This document shows positions 1 through 8,281 of a DNA stretch of 64,000 nucleotides, piece after piece (positions within the stretch are counted from its first letter, which is position 1; the number at the start of each line of letters is the position of its first letter). The position numbers and the translations under genes are program-made. The notes beneath the pieces are model-generated. The model had not been told where the DNA came from. It was given only the letters and a program-made list of their open reading frames with translations, and did not search any database. The DNA comes from Comamonas sp. B21-038 (lineage in GTDB: Bacteria; Pseudomonadota; Gammaproteobacteria; Burkholderiales; Burkholderiaceae_C), in the NCBI RefSeq assembly GCF_022387135.1, contig NZ_CP092462.1:1550001-1614000 (forward strand). Direction: 5' to 3'.

Positions 1-54
1 TAAAACTGAAAAATAGCTGGTTAACCCTTTGTTTAATTCCATTCATAGAAATTT

Positions 55-71
55 ACGGAACAGTGTTCTGA
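55..71. promoter_or_regulatory. Candidate IclR-family operator upstream of kduD
   Basis: A perfect 11-base palindrome, GAACAGTGTTC (58-68), lies in AT-rich DNA about 95 bases before the kduD start. A further TGTTCC half-site is at 85-90. IclR/KdgR proteins bind GAAACA/TGTTTC-like dyads, and an IclR gene follows kduD, so a local operator is a reasonable inference. No promoter hexamers could be assigned with confidence. Confidence 0.4.
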
Positions 72-161
72 AAAATGAAGATTGTGTTCCAATAGTTGCC
101 ATATCTCTTGGCTGGCCGGTCCTAGCGCTGGCTGTTTTTGATACCACCCCTCCCACAGTCC

Positions 162-989
162 ATGCCCCATTCCTCCATCTCCCATGCGCCTGCCCTGGTC
201 CCGTCCAGCCCCCGTCATCCGTTTGATCTGCAGGGAAGGGTGGCGCTGGTGACCGGCTGCAATACCGGCATTGGCGCGGGCATTGCGGTGGCACTGGCGC
301 AGGCGGGGGCCGATATCGTCGGGCTCAACCGCAGCGATGCCAGCCAGACGGCCGCGCAGGTGCAGGCGCTGGGGCGCCGGTTTGTGCCGGTTCAGGCCGA
401 CCTGTCGCGCACGGAGGCGATGGCCGATGTCCTGGCCCAGGTGCTGGCAGCGGCGGGCCAGGTCGATATCCTGGTGAACAATGCCGGCATCATTCGCCGT
501 GCCGATGCGCTGGACTTCAGCGAAGCGGACTGGGATGCGGTGATGAACACCAACCTCAAGAGCCTGTTCTTTCTGTCGCAGGCCGTGGCGCGCCATATGC
601 TGGACTGCGCCGCGCAGCAGGGCGCGCAGTGGCGCGGCGGCAAGATCATCCATATCGCATCGCTGCTGTCGTTCCAGGGAGGGGTGCGGGTGCCTTCCTA
701 TACGGCAGCCAAGAGCGGCGTGCTGGGCCTTACGCGCCTGATGGCCAATGAATGGGCCGCCAAGGGCATCAATGTGAATGCGATTGCGCCCGGCTATATC
801 GAGACCAACAACACCGAGGCGCTGCGCCAGGACGCAGGCCGCGCGGGCGAGATCCTGCAGCGCATACCGGCCGGGCGCTGGGGGCAGCCGGCGGACCTGG
901 GGGGCGCGGCGGTGTTTCTCGCCTCCAGCGCGGCCGATTATGTGCATGGCCATACCTTGGCTGTCGATGGCGGCTGGCTGGCCCGATAA
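162..989 (+). CDS. kduD: 2-dehydro-3-deoxy-D-gluconate 5-dehydrogenase KduD (SDR family)
   Basis: A 275-residue classical short-chain dehydrogenase/reductase. The NAD-binding TGCNTGIG motif is at residues 31-38, an NNAG motif follows, and the catalytic YTAAK motif has Tyr180 and Lys184 after the active-site serine region ASLLSFQGG. The stretches NAIAPGYIETNN, RIPAGRWG and the terminal VDGGWLAR are typical of KduD, which interconverts 2,5-diketo-3-deoxygluconate and 2-dehydro-3-deoxygluconate in uronate breakdown. ATG 162 was preferred to an upstream TTG; the extra N-terminal 20 residues relative to E. coli KduD are low complexity and no good ribosome-binding site is visible. The IclR gene follows 41 bases later. 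No other pectin or uronate gene is in the window, so the in vivo substrate could be a related keto-sugar acid. Confidence 0.85.
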   Translation: MPHSSISHAPALVPSSPRHPFDLQGRVALVTGCNTGIGAGIAVALAQAGADIVGLNRSDASQTAAQVQALGRRFVPVQADLSRTEAMADVLAQVLAAAGQVDILVNNAGIIRRADALDFSEADWDAVMNTNLKSLFFLSQAVARHMLDCAAQQGAQWRGGKIIHIASLLSFQGGVRVPSYTAAKSGVLGLTRLMANEWAAKGINVNAIAPGYIETNNTEALRQDAGRAGEILQRIPAGRWGQPADLGGAAVFLASSAADYVHGHTLAVDGGWLAR

Positions 990-1030
990 TCAAGGCCATC
1001 CACCACAGCCCAACACAGAAGGACGGACCG

Positions 1031-1891
1031 ATGAGCGAGAGCCCCGCAGCCCTGGACAAGACCGACACCGTCGCCGCGGTGGAAAAAGCCTTTGCCATTC
1101 TGGAATGCCTGGGCAACCAGCGTGATGTCAGCGTGACCGCGCTGGCCCAGCAACTGTCGCTGTCCAAGTCATCGGTGCACCGCCTGCTGCAAACCCTCAA
1201 GGCCCTGGGCTATGTGGCGCAGGATGGCGAATCGGAGCTGTACCGCGCCACCTTGCGGCTGTTTGAGCTGGGCGGCAAGGCGTTGGAGAACACCGACCTG
1301 GTGCGCGAGGCCGATGAGGAAATGCGCCGCCTGGGCGCGCTGACCCGCGAGACCATCCACCTGGGTGCGCTTGACGAAGACGCGATCATCTACATCCACA
1401 AGATCGAATCGGATTTTGGGCTGCGCATGCAGTCGCGCATTGGCCGGCGCAAGCCCTTGCACAGCACCGCCATTGGCAAGGTGCTGCTGGCCTTCATGCC
1501 TGCCGAGCAGGCGCACAGCCTGCTGTCGTCGCAGCCGCTCAAGCTGTTCACGCCCCGTACCTTGAGCTCCGTCGATGCCGTGATGGACATCCTGCCCCGT
1601 GTGCGTGCCCAGGAGGTGGCCGAGGACGATGAAGAGGCCGAACCCGGTCTGCGCTGTATCGCGGTGCCTGTGTTTGACCGCTTTGGCCACGTGATTGCCG
1701 CGCTGTCGGTGTCCTTCCCGATCATGCGCTGCGGCGCGGACACGCCGCACTACTACCGCAGCTTGCTGAAAACCGCCAGTGCGGCGATCTCGCAAAAGAT
1801 GGGCTGGCATGCGCCGCACATTGCCAAAGATGCGAAAGATGCGGAAGATGCGGAAGGCGAGCCGGGCAGCACAGGCGGCGCGCCACTGTAA
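1031..1891 (+). CDS. IclR-family transcriptional regulator
   Basis: A 286-residue regulator with an N-terminal winged helix-turn-helix (about residues 15-70; VTALAQQLSLSKSSVHRLL) and an IclR effector domain (about 80-260), including the conserved HSTAIGKVLLAF segment and a late RCIAVPVFDRFG stretch. A good ribosome-binding site, AGAAGGA (1017-1023), sits 7 bases before ATG 1031. It lies just behind kduD on the same strand, so control of kduD and itself by a keto-sugar acid, as for KdgR, is the natural inference. The C-terminus ends in a low-complexity KDAKDAEDAE tail encoded by a 9-base tandem repeat. Confidence 0.87.
   Translation: MSESPAALDKTDTVAAVEKAFAILECLGNQRDVSVTALAQQLSLSKSSVHRLLQTLKALGYVAQDGESELYRATLRLFELGGKALENTDLVREADEEMRRLGALTRETIHLGALDEDAIIYIHKIESDFGLRMQSRIGRRKPLHSTAIGKVLLAFMPAEQAHSLLSSQPLKLFTPRTLSSVDAVMDILPRVRAQEVAEDDEEAEPGLRCIAVPVFDRFGHVIAALSVSFPIMRCGADTPHYYRSLLKTASAAISQKMGWHAPHIAKDAKDAEDAEGEPGSTGGAPL
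1826..1852 (+). repeat. 9-bp tandem repeat in the IclR gene tail
   Basis: Three consecutive 9-base units (AAAGATGCG twice, then GAAGATGCG) encode the repeated K/E-D-A tail of the IclR protein. The unit is a multiple of three, so copy-number change would lengthen or shorten the tail without a frameshift. Confidence 0.7.
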
Positions 1892-1945
1892 CGCTGCTGG
1901 CGCTGTTTGGGTCCCGCCGGGCATCCAGCGGGCATCAAGCTGGCA

Positions 1946-2620
1946 TCAGCCAGTTGCCAGAACAAAATCGCCGGGCTCAAAACGGGCGCTGGTATCCATG
2001 CGCACCTGGCGCAGCGCTGCCGTTTGCTGGTGCGCGTCATACAGCACCTCGGCGGCATAGTTGATCAGCAGGCTGCGGCGGCGTGCGCCGCTGGTGTTGA
2101 GGCTGGCGGCATGCAGCAAGTCGACATCAAACACCAGAATGTCGCCGGCCTGGCCAGAGATCTGAATGGCCAGCGATTCATCATGCTCGCTGCGCGCAGC
2201 CTCTTGTGCACTGGGGCGGTGGCTGGCGGGGACCAGGCGCGTGGCGCCGTTCTCAGGCCCAAAGTCATCCAAAAACGCCAGTGCGCCGACGGTATCGCCC
2301 GGCCGCTGGTTGGAAAGGTCACGGTGCAGGCGCTGGTAGCCGCCGCCGCCCACGGGCTCGCGCCCTTCCACTTGCGACAGAAAAAAGCGCTCACCGATCA
2401 GCACGCCCGCAGCGGCCAGCAGCTGCGGCAGCCGGCACACCGCCAGCATCTGGGCGTTGTCGTCTACCAGCGCATGGCGCCAATCCCAGCCCCGGGGCAC
2501 TGGCCAGTCGCTGGTGATGCCTGCATCAAAGGCCTCGCGCAAACCCGGCAGCCAGTCGGCCGGAATGGCCTGGCGCAGCAGCAGATAGCCGTCGTGCTGG
2601 AGCGGTTCGCGGGGGCCCAT
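1946..2620 (-). CDS. Phytanoyl-CoA dioxygenase (PhyH)-family protein
   Basis: A 224-residue protein of the Fe(II)/2-oxoglutarate-dependent PhyH family. The metal-binding HxD is seen as LHRDLSNQRPG, the distal histidine in DVDLLHAASLN, and the 2-oxoglutarate-binding arginine region in RRRSLLINYAAE. ATG 2620 was chosen because a GAAAGG ribosome-binding site lies just upstream and the longer reading frame adds only low-complexity sequence. It converges on the IclR gene with a 54-base gap. The family hydroxylates diverse small molecules; nothing here identifies the substrate. Confidence 0.75.
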   Translation of the reverse strand: MGPREPLQHDGYLLLRQAIPADWLPGLREAFDAGITSDWPVPRGWDWRHALVDDNAQMLAVCRLPQLLAAAGVLIGERFFLSQVEGREPVGGGGYQRLHRDLSNQRPGDTVGALAFLDDFGPENGATRLVPASHRPSAQEAARSEHDESLAIQISGQAGDILVFDVDLLHAASLNTSGARRRSLLINYAAEVLYDAHQQTAALRQVRMDTSARFEPGDFVLATG

Positions 2621-2700
2621 GGTTTGCCTTTCAAGCTGCGGGTGGGGTGAGGGCGGTTGAGGTGCAGCGGGGAGTATAGCCAGCGAGGGCGGCATACATC

Positions 2701-2760
2701 GGCAGCCGGCATCCCCGTGGTGGCTGTGGCCGGCTGCCAGATTGCGGACATTTTCGTCCG
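2701..2760. promoter_or_regulatory. Inverted repeats between the divergent PhyH and MFS genes
   Basis: Two dyads lie in the 264-base divergent gap: a perfect 10-base pair of arms GGCAGCCGGC (2701-2710) and GCCGGCTGCC (2729-2738), and CGGAC/GTCCG arms (2745-2749 and 2756-2760) around ATTTTC. The second looks like a repressor or activator site for the exporter promoter. The first could be a hairpin in the transcript. Confidence 0.35.
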
Positions 2761-2884
2761 GTATGTTCTGAATCTCGGCCTGATTGTCTTAAGGTCGCAG
2801 TCGCTGCACCATGGCGGCTGATACTTTTCACCCGCCAGCGGCCCCTGGCCTGCGCGGGTTTGTACAGGACTTTCGCTTAGCGCC

Positions 2885-4108
2885 ATGGCAGATTCTTCTT
2901 CGCTTTCCTCCCACCCATCCCCCTCTCTTGAACCCAGCTGCACCCCCCAAAGCGGCGGCCTGCCGCTGGCATCGCTGCTGGCGCTGGCGCTGGCGGGCTT
3001 TGTCACCATCCTGACGGAGGCCTTGCCGGCCGGATTGCTGCCGCAAATCAGCGCCGGGCTGGGTGTGTCGCAGGCCATGGCCGGCCAGCTGGTCAGCCTG
3101 TATGCGATAGGCTCCTTGGTGGCGGCGATACCGCTGACGGCGGCCACCCAGCGCATGCGCCGCAAGCCCTTGCTGCTGGCGGCATTGGCAGGCTTTGTGC
3201 TGGCCAACAGCATCACGACGGTGTCAGGCAGCTATGCGCTCACGTTGCTGGCGCGCTTTGTAGCGGGGGTGGCGGCTGGCCTGCTCTGGGCCTTGCTGGC
3301 GGGCTATGCCACCCGCATGGTGCCGCCCCACCAAAGCGGACGCGCCATTGCGATTGCGATGCTGGGCGCGCCGCTGGCGCTTTCGCTGGGCCTGCCGCTG
3401 GGCACCTGGATGGGCCAGCACCTGGGCTGGCGCCTGTGCTTTGCCAGCATGAGCGTGCTGGCGCTGCTGCTGATGGCCTGGGTGCAGCTGCGCCTGCCCG
3501 ATTTTGCCGGCCAACCTGCTGGCCAGGCCTTTGGGTTGGGCCAGGTCTTCCGCCTGCCTGGGGTGCGGCCGGTGCTGCTGGTGGTGCTGGCTTATGTGCT
3601 GGCGCACAACCTGCTCTACACCTATATAGCGCCTCTGCTGGCGCCTGCCGATCTGGGCGCGCAGATCGACCGGGTGCTGCTGGTGTTCGGGCTGATGTCG
3701 GTGCTCAGCATCTGGATCACCGGCCTTCTGATTGACCGCCATCTGCGTGCGCTGAGCCTGGCGAGCACGGGACTGTTCCTGTTTGGTGCTGTGTTGCTGG
3801 CGCTGGCGATGCAGTTGCCCGCTGCCGTCTATCTGGCGGTGGCCGTTTGGGGCCTGGGTTTTGGCGGGCTGCCGCCGCTGCTGCAAACGGCCCTGGCCAA
3901 GAGTGCAGGGCCGGCGGCCGATGTGGCGCAGTCGATGCTGGTGACCTCATGGAACCTGGCCATTGCCGGGGGCGGCATGGCCGGTGGCGTATTGCTGGCC
4001 CAGTGGGGCGTGGCGGCGTTCTCGCCAGCGGTGCTGCTGCTGATGCTGCTGAGCCTGGCGGTCGTGCTGATGGCCAAGCGCCATGGCTTTGCAGCGGCCC
4101 GGCCCTGA
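2885..4108 (+). CDS. MFS transporter, DHA1 family (AraJ/YdhP-like exporter)
   Basis: A 407-residue integral membrane protein with about 12 predicted transmembrane helices, starting near residue 27 after a polar Ser/Pro-rich N-terminus. The loop between helices 2 and 3 holds the shortened MFS signature TAATQRMRRKPLL, and the segment around GYATRMVPPHQSGRAIAIAMLGAPLALSLGLPLG is characteristic of the AraJ/YdhP/chloramphenicol-resistance type of DHA1 exporters. Such proteins use the proton gradient to export sugars, purine analogues or drugs across the inner membrane. The substrate cannot be read from the sequence. It is monocistronic, ended by a strong bidirectional hairpin. Confidence 0.8.
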   Translation: MADSSSLSSHPSPSLEPSCTPQSGGLPLASLLALALAGFVTILTEALPAGLLPQISAGLGVSQAMAGQLVSLYAIGSLVAAIPLTAATQRMRRKPLLLAALAGFVLANSITTVSGSYALTLLARFVAGVAAGLLWALLAGYATRMVPPHQSGRAIAIAMLGAPLALSLGLPLGTWMGQHLGWRLCFASMSVLALLLMAWVQLRLPDFAGQPAGQAFGLGQVFRLPGVRPVLLVVLAYVLAHNLLYTYIAPLLAPADLGAQIDRVLLVFGLMSVLSIWITGLLIDRHLRALSLASTGLFLFGAVLLALAMQLPAAVYLAVAVWGLGFGGLPPLLQTALAKSAGPAADVAQSMLVTSWNLAIAGGGMAGGVLLAQWGVAAFSPAVLLLMLLSLAVVLMAKRHGFAAARP

Positions 4109-4123
4109 CAGCGCAGGCGTAGA

Positions 4124-4156
4124 CAAAGGCGCTGAGACAGGATCTCAGCGCCTTTG
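4124..4156. terminator. Bidirectional terminator hairpin
   Basis: Perfect 14-base arms CAAAGGCGCTGAGA (4124-4137) and TCTCAGCGCCTTTG (4143-4156) with a 5-base loop lie between the convergent MFS and TonB-receptor genes. No long T-run follows on either strand. Confidence 0.75.
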
Positions 4157-4177
4157 CCTTCAGGGCGTTAAATCAGC

Positions 4178-6313
4178 TTAGAAGCTGGCCGTCAAGGTGG
4201 CAAAGAAGCGGCGGCCGGGCAGGTAGAAATTGTTGCCCACATCGCGGTTGCCGCTGGCATTGCGGTCAAACAGGTTCTTCACGCCGGCGTTGATGCGCAG
4301 CGCCTTGTTGATGCGGTAGTTGGCCGCCAGGTCGTACAGCACATAGCTGTTCTGGATGCGCTGCTCGCCAAAGTTGGAGTTGTCGGCCAGGCGCTGGGCC
4401 AGGCCCATCTGCTTGCCCACCAGCTCGGCGCCCAGGCTCAGGCCCAGGGCAGCGTTGACCTGCCAATCCAGCACCGAGGAGCCGCTCCACTTGGAGACGG
4501 TGGTCAGCGCCACGCCGGTGGTCTTGTTCTCGGCCTTGAGCATATGGGTCAGGCTGTTGTTCCAGGTGATGCTGCGGCTCAGCGGCACGCGCAGATTGGC
4601 TTCCAGCCCGCGCGTGATGGCCGCGTCGATATTCACATACTGGGCCCAGTAGTTGCTGCCGCCCGGCAGGTAGCCAATGCCTTGCGAATCGATCTTGTCC
4701 TTGAAGTCGGTGTTGAAGAAGGTCAGGCCCGCTTGCCAGCCCTCATGCTCCCAGGCGGCGCCCAGCTCCCAGTTCTGCGAGGTCTCGGGCTTGAGGTCGG
4801 AATTGCCCCGGATGCTGCAACCGCCACCGGTGTAGCCGGCAAAGCCGCAGCCCGCGCCTTGCGACTGGCTCACAAAGTTCTCGTTGGACTGGCGCAGGTT
4901 GGGCGCGCGGAAGCCTTCCGAGTAGCCGCCACGCAAGGTCCAGGCAGCGGTGGGATGGTAGACCAGGTAGGCGCGCGGGCTGATGTGCGAGCCGTAGTCG
5001 TCATGGCGGTCACCGCGCATGCCCAGGGTCAGGGTCAGGTTGTCGCGCAGAAAGATCTGGTCTTCGACAAACAGGGCCTGCGACTTGGCCTGCTTGTAGC
5101 TGAGGCCGATCACGCCTGCCTCATTGGCGACCGAGCCCACCGAGTTCGGGTTGTCCAGCTCCTGGCGCTGCCACTGCGCACCCACGGTCAGCATCTGGTC
5201 AAAGCCCCATTTAAAGGGCATGGTCACCGATCCGTCGAGGATCAGGTCTTCCGATACCGAATGGGTGTTGTAGGTCTGGGTAGCGGTGCCACCGGGCACC
5301 GGCACAAACTGGCCGTTCTCGATCCGAGGCGCAGTCGTCTCGTTGCTGTACTTGCTGTGGCTGAGCGAGAGCTTGGATGTACCAAAGCTGTACTTGCCCT
5401 GGTGGGTCAGGCTGGTGCTTTCGCGCTCCATATTGGACGGGCCGCGCGTGGTGGCCGCAGCCGCAAAGCCGCCGGGGTTGCTGGTGGAGGGAGAGGGGCC
5501 GCCCAGGGTCTTCCACTCGGCGCGCTGCACATCCAGGCTCAGCTTGTGCTGGTCGTTGATGTCCCAATCCAGGCGTGCACCCAGCGACTGGCGCTTGGCG
5601 CCTTCGCGCCCGCCGCCCCAGCGGAAAGCGGTGGTGCCGTCTTCCAGGCCGCTGTCAGCCTGGCGGTAGGTTTGCTGGCCGTTCAGCTGCAGCTTGAAGC
5701 CCTTGCCCAGCGGGCCGCTGATGTTGAAGCCACCGCTGTAGTCGTTGCCACGGATGGATTCGGGATTGATCTCGGCACCGGCAGAGACCTGGCCGCCCCA
5801 TGTGTCGCCGCCTTTCTTGGTGATGATGTTGATCACGCCACCCATCGCGTCCGAGCCGTAGAGCGAGGACATGGGGCCGCGCACCACTTCAATGCGCTCG
5901 ATCGCTTCGGGCGCAATCCAGTTGAGCTCGTTGCGGGTGTAGCGGTCAAAGGTCTCGCTGGAGCTGCCCACGCGCACGCCATCGACGAGGATCAAGGTGT
6001 ACTGCTGCGGCAGACCGCGAATCTGGATGCTGGTGCCGCCATCGGGCGTGGTGGCTTGCGTGAGGCCGGGAACGCGGCGCAGCACCTCGTTCAAATCGGT
6101 GGCCGGCACGCGCGCGATATCTTCGGCGGTCAGCACCGTCAAGCTGGCCGGTGCGTCCTTGACGGCTGTGGCCGTAGCCGCTGCCGTCACAGTGATCGTG
6201 TCCAGCGTGGTGCCGAGATCGGCACGGTCTTGCGCAGAAGCGGCCGGCGCCAGGCACAGGCCTGCGGCCAACGCAATGGGAAGAAGGGGGAATGAAGCAG
6301 TGGGATGGGACAT
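4178..6313 (-). CDS. TonB-dependent outer-membrane receptor
   Basis: A 711-residue receptor with a signal peptide ending near ALAAGLCLAPAASAQ, a short LDTITVTAA segment that is the likely TonB box, and a plug domain (about 45-160) with RVPGLTQ, IQIRGLPQQY, VDGVRVG, IERIEVVRGPMSSLYGSDAMGGVINII. The rest is a 22-strand barrel ending in the aromatic LPGRRFFATLTASF. The plug is close to the FepA/CirA/BtuB group, which import siderophores, haem or cobalamin. ATG 6313 gives a normal signal peptide; a longer start adds six residues. A Fur-like site lies about 140 bases upstream, favouring an iron-chelate substrate. No periplasmic binding protein or ABC genes are adjacent. Confidence 0.88.
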   Translation of the reverse strand: MSHPTASFPLLPIALAAGLCLAPAASAQDRADLGTTLDTITVTAAATATAVKDAPASLTVLTAEDIARVPATDLNEVLRRVPGLTQATTPDGGTSIQIRGLPQQYTLILVDGVRVGSSSETFDRYTRNELNWIAPEAIERIEVVRGPMSSLYGSDAMGGVINIITKKGGDTWGGQVSAGAEINPESIRGNDYSGGFNISGPLGKGFKLQLNGQQTYRQADSGLEDGTTAFRWGGGREGAKRQSLGARLDWDINDQHKLSLDVQRAEWKTLGGPSPSTSNPGGFAAAATTRGPSNMERESTSLTHQGKYSFGTSKLSLSHSKYSNETTAPRIENGQFVPVPGGTATQTYNTHSVSEDLILDGSVTMPFKWGFDQMLTVGAQWQRQELDNPNSVGSVANEAGVIGLSYKQAKSQALFVEDQIFLRDNLTLTLGMRGDRHDDYGSHISPRAYLVYHPTAAWTLRGGYSEGFRAPNLRQSNENFVSQSQGAGCGFAGYTGGGCSIRGNSDLKPETSQNWELGAAWEHEGWQAGLTFFNTDFKDKIDSQGIGYLPGGSNYWAQYVNIDAAITRGLEANLRVPLSRSITWNNSLTHMLKAENKTTGVALTTVSKWSGSSVLDWQVNAALGLSLGAELVGKQMGLAQRLADNSNFGEQRIQNSYVLYDLAANYRINKALRINAGVKNLFDRNASGNRDVGNNFYLPGRRFFATLTASF

Positions 6314-6450
6314 GACAACAAACAATGGCAATAAGACGGCCTGCAGGCGGCGCAGCCCCGGGCAAAGCCGGGCGGGCCAAAGGTATGCAGAGCGGAGCTG
6401 GCTGGCGTGGACGCGGCGCGGGTCCGGTCACGTTGGCTGGGGATGCAAGT

Positions 6451-6472
6451 TGATTCGCAATCAGAATCATTT
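6451..6472 (-). promoter_or_regulatory. Fur-box-like sequence before the TonB receptor
   Basis: On the minus strand the sequence reads AATGATTCTGATTGCGAATC, matching the pattern of consecutive NATWAT-type hexamers of Fur boxes. It lies 138 bases upstream of the receptor start. The assignment is by eye. Confidence 0.5.
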
Positions 6473-6571
6473 GCGACGCATGTGGCGGGTGTTTGCCTGT
6501 TTGTGTCAGTTTGTGACTTGGTTCGCTGCTTGCTGTTCGCCGTGAAGGCAGCAGTGGGGGCTGTGGTGACG

Positions 6572-6608
6572 AAAAAAAGCGCCCCGACAGCCTGAGCTGA
6601 GGAGGCGC
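6572..6608 (-). terminator. Intrinsic terminator of the DUF11 protein gene
   Basis: Read on the minus strand, GCGCC...GGCGC arms (6604-6608 and 6579-6583, extended by G-C pairs inside) are followed by seven T residues (6578-6572). It follows the stop codon of the 6628-7896 gene by about 20 bases. Confidence 0.75.
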
Positions 6609-6627
6609 ACTCGGCTAAGCGTTGACG

Positions 6628-7896
6628 TTACACAGAATCGCGAGATTTCACTTGCCGGGCGCCCAGGCCTACCAGCAAGCCACTCAGCACCAATAAGGCC
6701 CATGGCGCATCGGCAGGTACCGGCGTCGGTGTCGTCACCGGCGGCGTGACGGGTGTGATCACCTCAATGCTGGCCGATGCCGTGCACTGGGTGGCACTCG
6801 CGCCGCCCGAAGTGGCAGAACACTGCGTGGTTGTGGCGTCCGGCGTGGCTTGGACTGTGTTGGTCAGCAAGCCGGGCGTTGCATTGGCCTCCACGCTGGC
6901 TTGGAGGGTAAACCTCAGTTGTCCGCCAGGATCTCCGGCTGCGGCAGCCGGTGGCAAGGCCAGGTTGGCCAGATTGAGAGCGCCGGTGCCGCTGCTGGGA
7001 ACCGGGCAACTGGCGCCATTGGCAGCTGTGCAGGCCCAAGCGTTCAGCGTGATACCGGCCGGCGGGGTGTCCGTCAGCTGCGACACCGTGGCCTGCTGCG
7101 AGCCTTGGTTGGTCAGCACAATGTCATAGCTGAAGGTTCCACCCGCATTGACCTGGCTTGCGCTGGCGTTTTTGGTGATGTCGACTGAGGTGGGTTTGCA
7201 AACGGCCGTAGGCTCAGCCTGCACGAGCAGCCCCGTGACCCAGCCATAGTCCAGCACTTGAAAAACGATTTCGTTCAGACCGGGTTTCCAGTCCTGCGTC
7301 AACGTGCGAGAGACGGGCGGGGTGGAAAATGCCGATCCGGGGTTCACGATGGGCGCGTAAGCACTTTGGGCCACGCCGTTGACGTAGATCTCTGTGGCGC
7401 TGTCGTCCACCAGGTACGACAGCTGGACCGCGAGATCTGCCGGATCGACGGCAGGGTCCAAGTTGAACTGGTACCGGTAATAGCCCCAGCGTTGGGAATT
7501 GGCTCTGTCAAAGCCCAACGGCGAAACCCAATTGGCGTTGGCATAAGGTGACTCGCTCCAAGGCGCTGTCCAGTAAACCGTGAGGGGTGTCCAAGCAGCG
7601 GGGGGTATGGCGCTCAAGGCGACGGCGGGGTTGGTGACTGGCCTGCCTGCAAATGCGAATTGCCAAGATGGTTCCACCGCGTTTTGGGGCAGGGCACCTC
7701 CGGTTGCTGCGTTATGTCCCGTGCTGAATGCCGCCGATGGCGAGTTGCACGACACCGTGGGCAGCGCCGCTTGCGCCTGTGCGCCAAAAGACGACAGCAA
7801 TCCCGCCAATGCAATGAACAGGCCTGTCGCTGCCGGAGCCACGGTGGCGCTGAAGCCCTTTGCCCGAGGCATGTTTGTAGAGGTAATGAACTTCAC
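6628..7896 (-). CDS. Exported DUF11-repeat protein with IPTL/PEP-CTERM-like C-terminal sorting tail
   Basis: About 422 residues. An N-terminal signal peptide ends near LSSFGAQAQA. A middle beta-rich segment (about 45-240; WTAPWSESPYANANWVS) is not recognised. A DUF11 module follows (about 245-370; VDITKNASASQVNAGGTFSY, LTDTPPAGITL), then a Pro/Thr linker and the tail PVPADAPWALLVL-hydrophobic stretch-RQVKSRD. This tail has the layout of IPTL-CTERM or PEP-CTERM sorting signals (short motif, TM helix, basic end), although the motif is a variant. The start is uncertain: GTG 7896 has an AGAAAG site 8 bases upstream; ATG 7926 and ATG 7872 are alternatives. Likely a cell-surface or secreted protein. 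No sortase (exosortase) gene is visible. Confidence 0.65.
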   Translation of the reverse strand: MKFITSTNMPRAKGFSATVAPAATGLFIALAGLLSSFGAQAQAALPTVSCNSPSAAFSTGHNAATGGALPQNAVEPSWQFAFAGRPVTNPAVALSAIPPAAWTPLTVYWTAPWSESPYANANWVSPLGFDRANSQRWGYYRYQFNLDPAVDPADLAVQLSYLVDDSATEIYVNGVAQSAYAPIVNPGSAFSTPPVSRTLTQDWKPGLNEIVFQVLDYGWVTGLLVQAEPTAVCKPTSVDITKNASASQVNAGGTFSYDIVLTNQGSQQATVSQLTDTPPAGITLNAWACTAANGASCPVPSSGTGALNLANLALPPAAAAGDPGGQLRFTLQASVEANATPGLLTNTVQATPDATTTQCSATSGGASATQCTASASIEVITPVTPPVTTPTPVPADAPWALLVLSGLLVGLGARQVKSRDSV

Positions 7897-8281
7897 GATA
7901 AGACTTTCTGTCGGATGCCTAAGCATGGGCGACTGGACTGAAAAAGGCACAGGCTTAACGTATCGTCAGTGGTACTAGGCTTATACGATGCGTGAATCGT
8001 CACCGCGAAACATTGTTTCTGTCAGTCGCATATTGTAAGTTTGGTCACCAAATAAGTCTATTGGCTGCGGGTGCGCGATGGTTTGGCACTAGCGGTTCGG
8101 CTGGGATTGCGCGCGCCGGTACCACGCGAGTGTTGCGTCGCGATGTTCCGAGGGGAAAACTCGTGCAACGAGCCGCGTCTGACGCGCCGCGCGGTCGTAG
8201 TGCGCAGGGTGTAACCGCTCCAAAGAACTCGGCCGCGAATTTGCCATTCCAGACGTTGGAATGCCAACCGATAGAAGTCAC
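7897..8281. other. Intergenic region between the DUF11 gene and the histidine kinase
   Basis: About 385 bases with no convincing gene. It holds a 13-base palindrome, TTTGGT-C-ACCAAA (8040-8052), a plausible operator for the DUF11 gene that is transcribed away from it. ORFs crossing this stretch have no ribosome-binding site and run antisense into the kinase gene. Confidence 0.5.
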
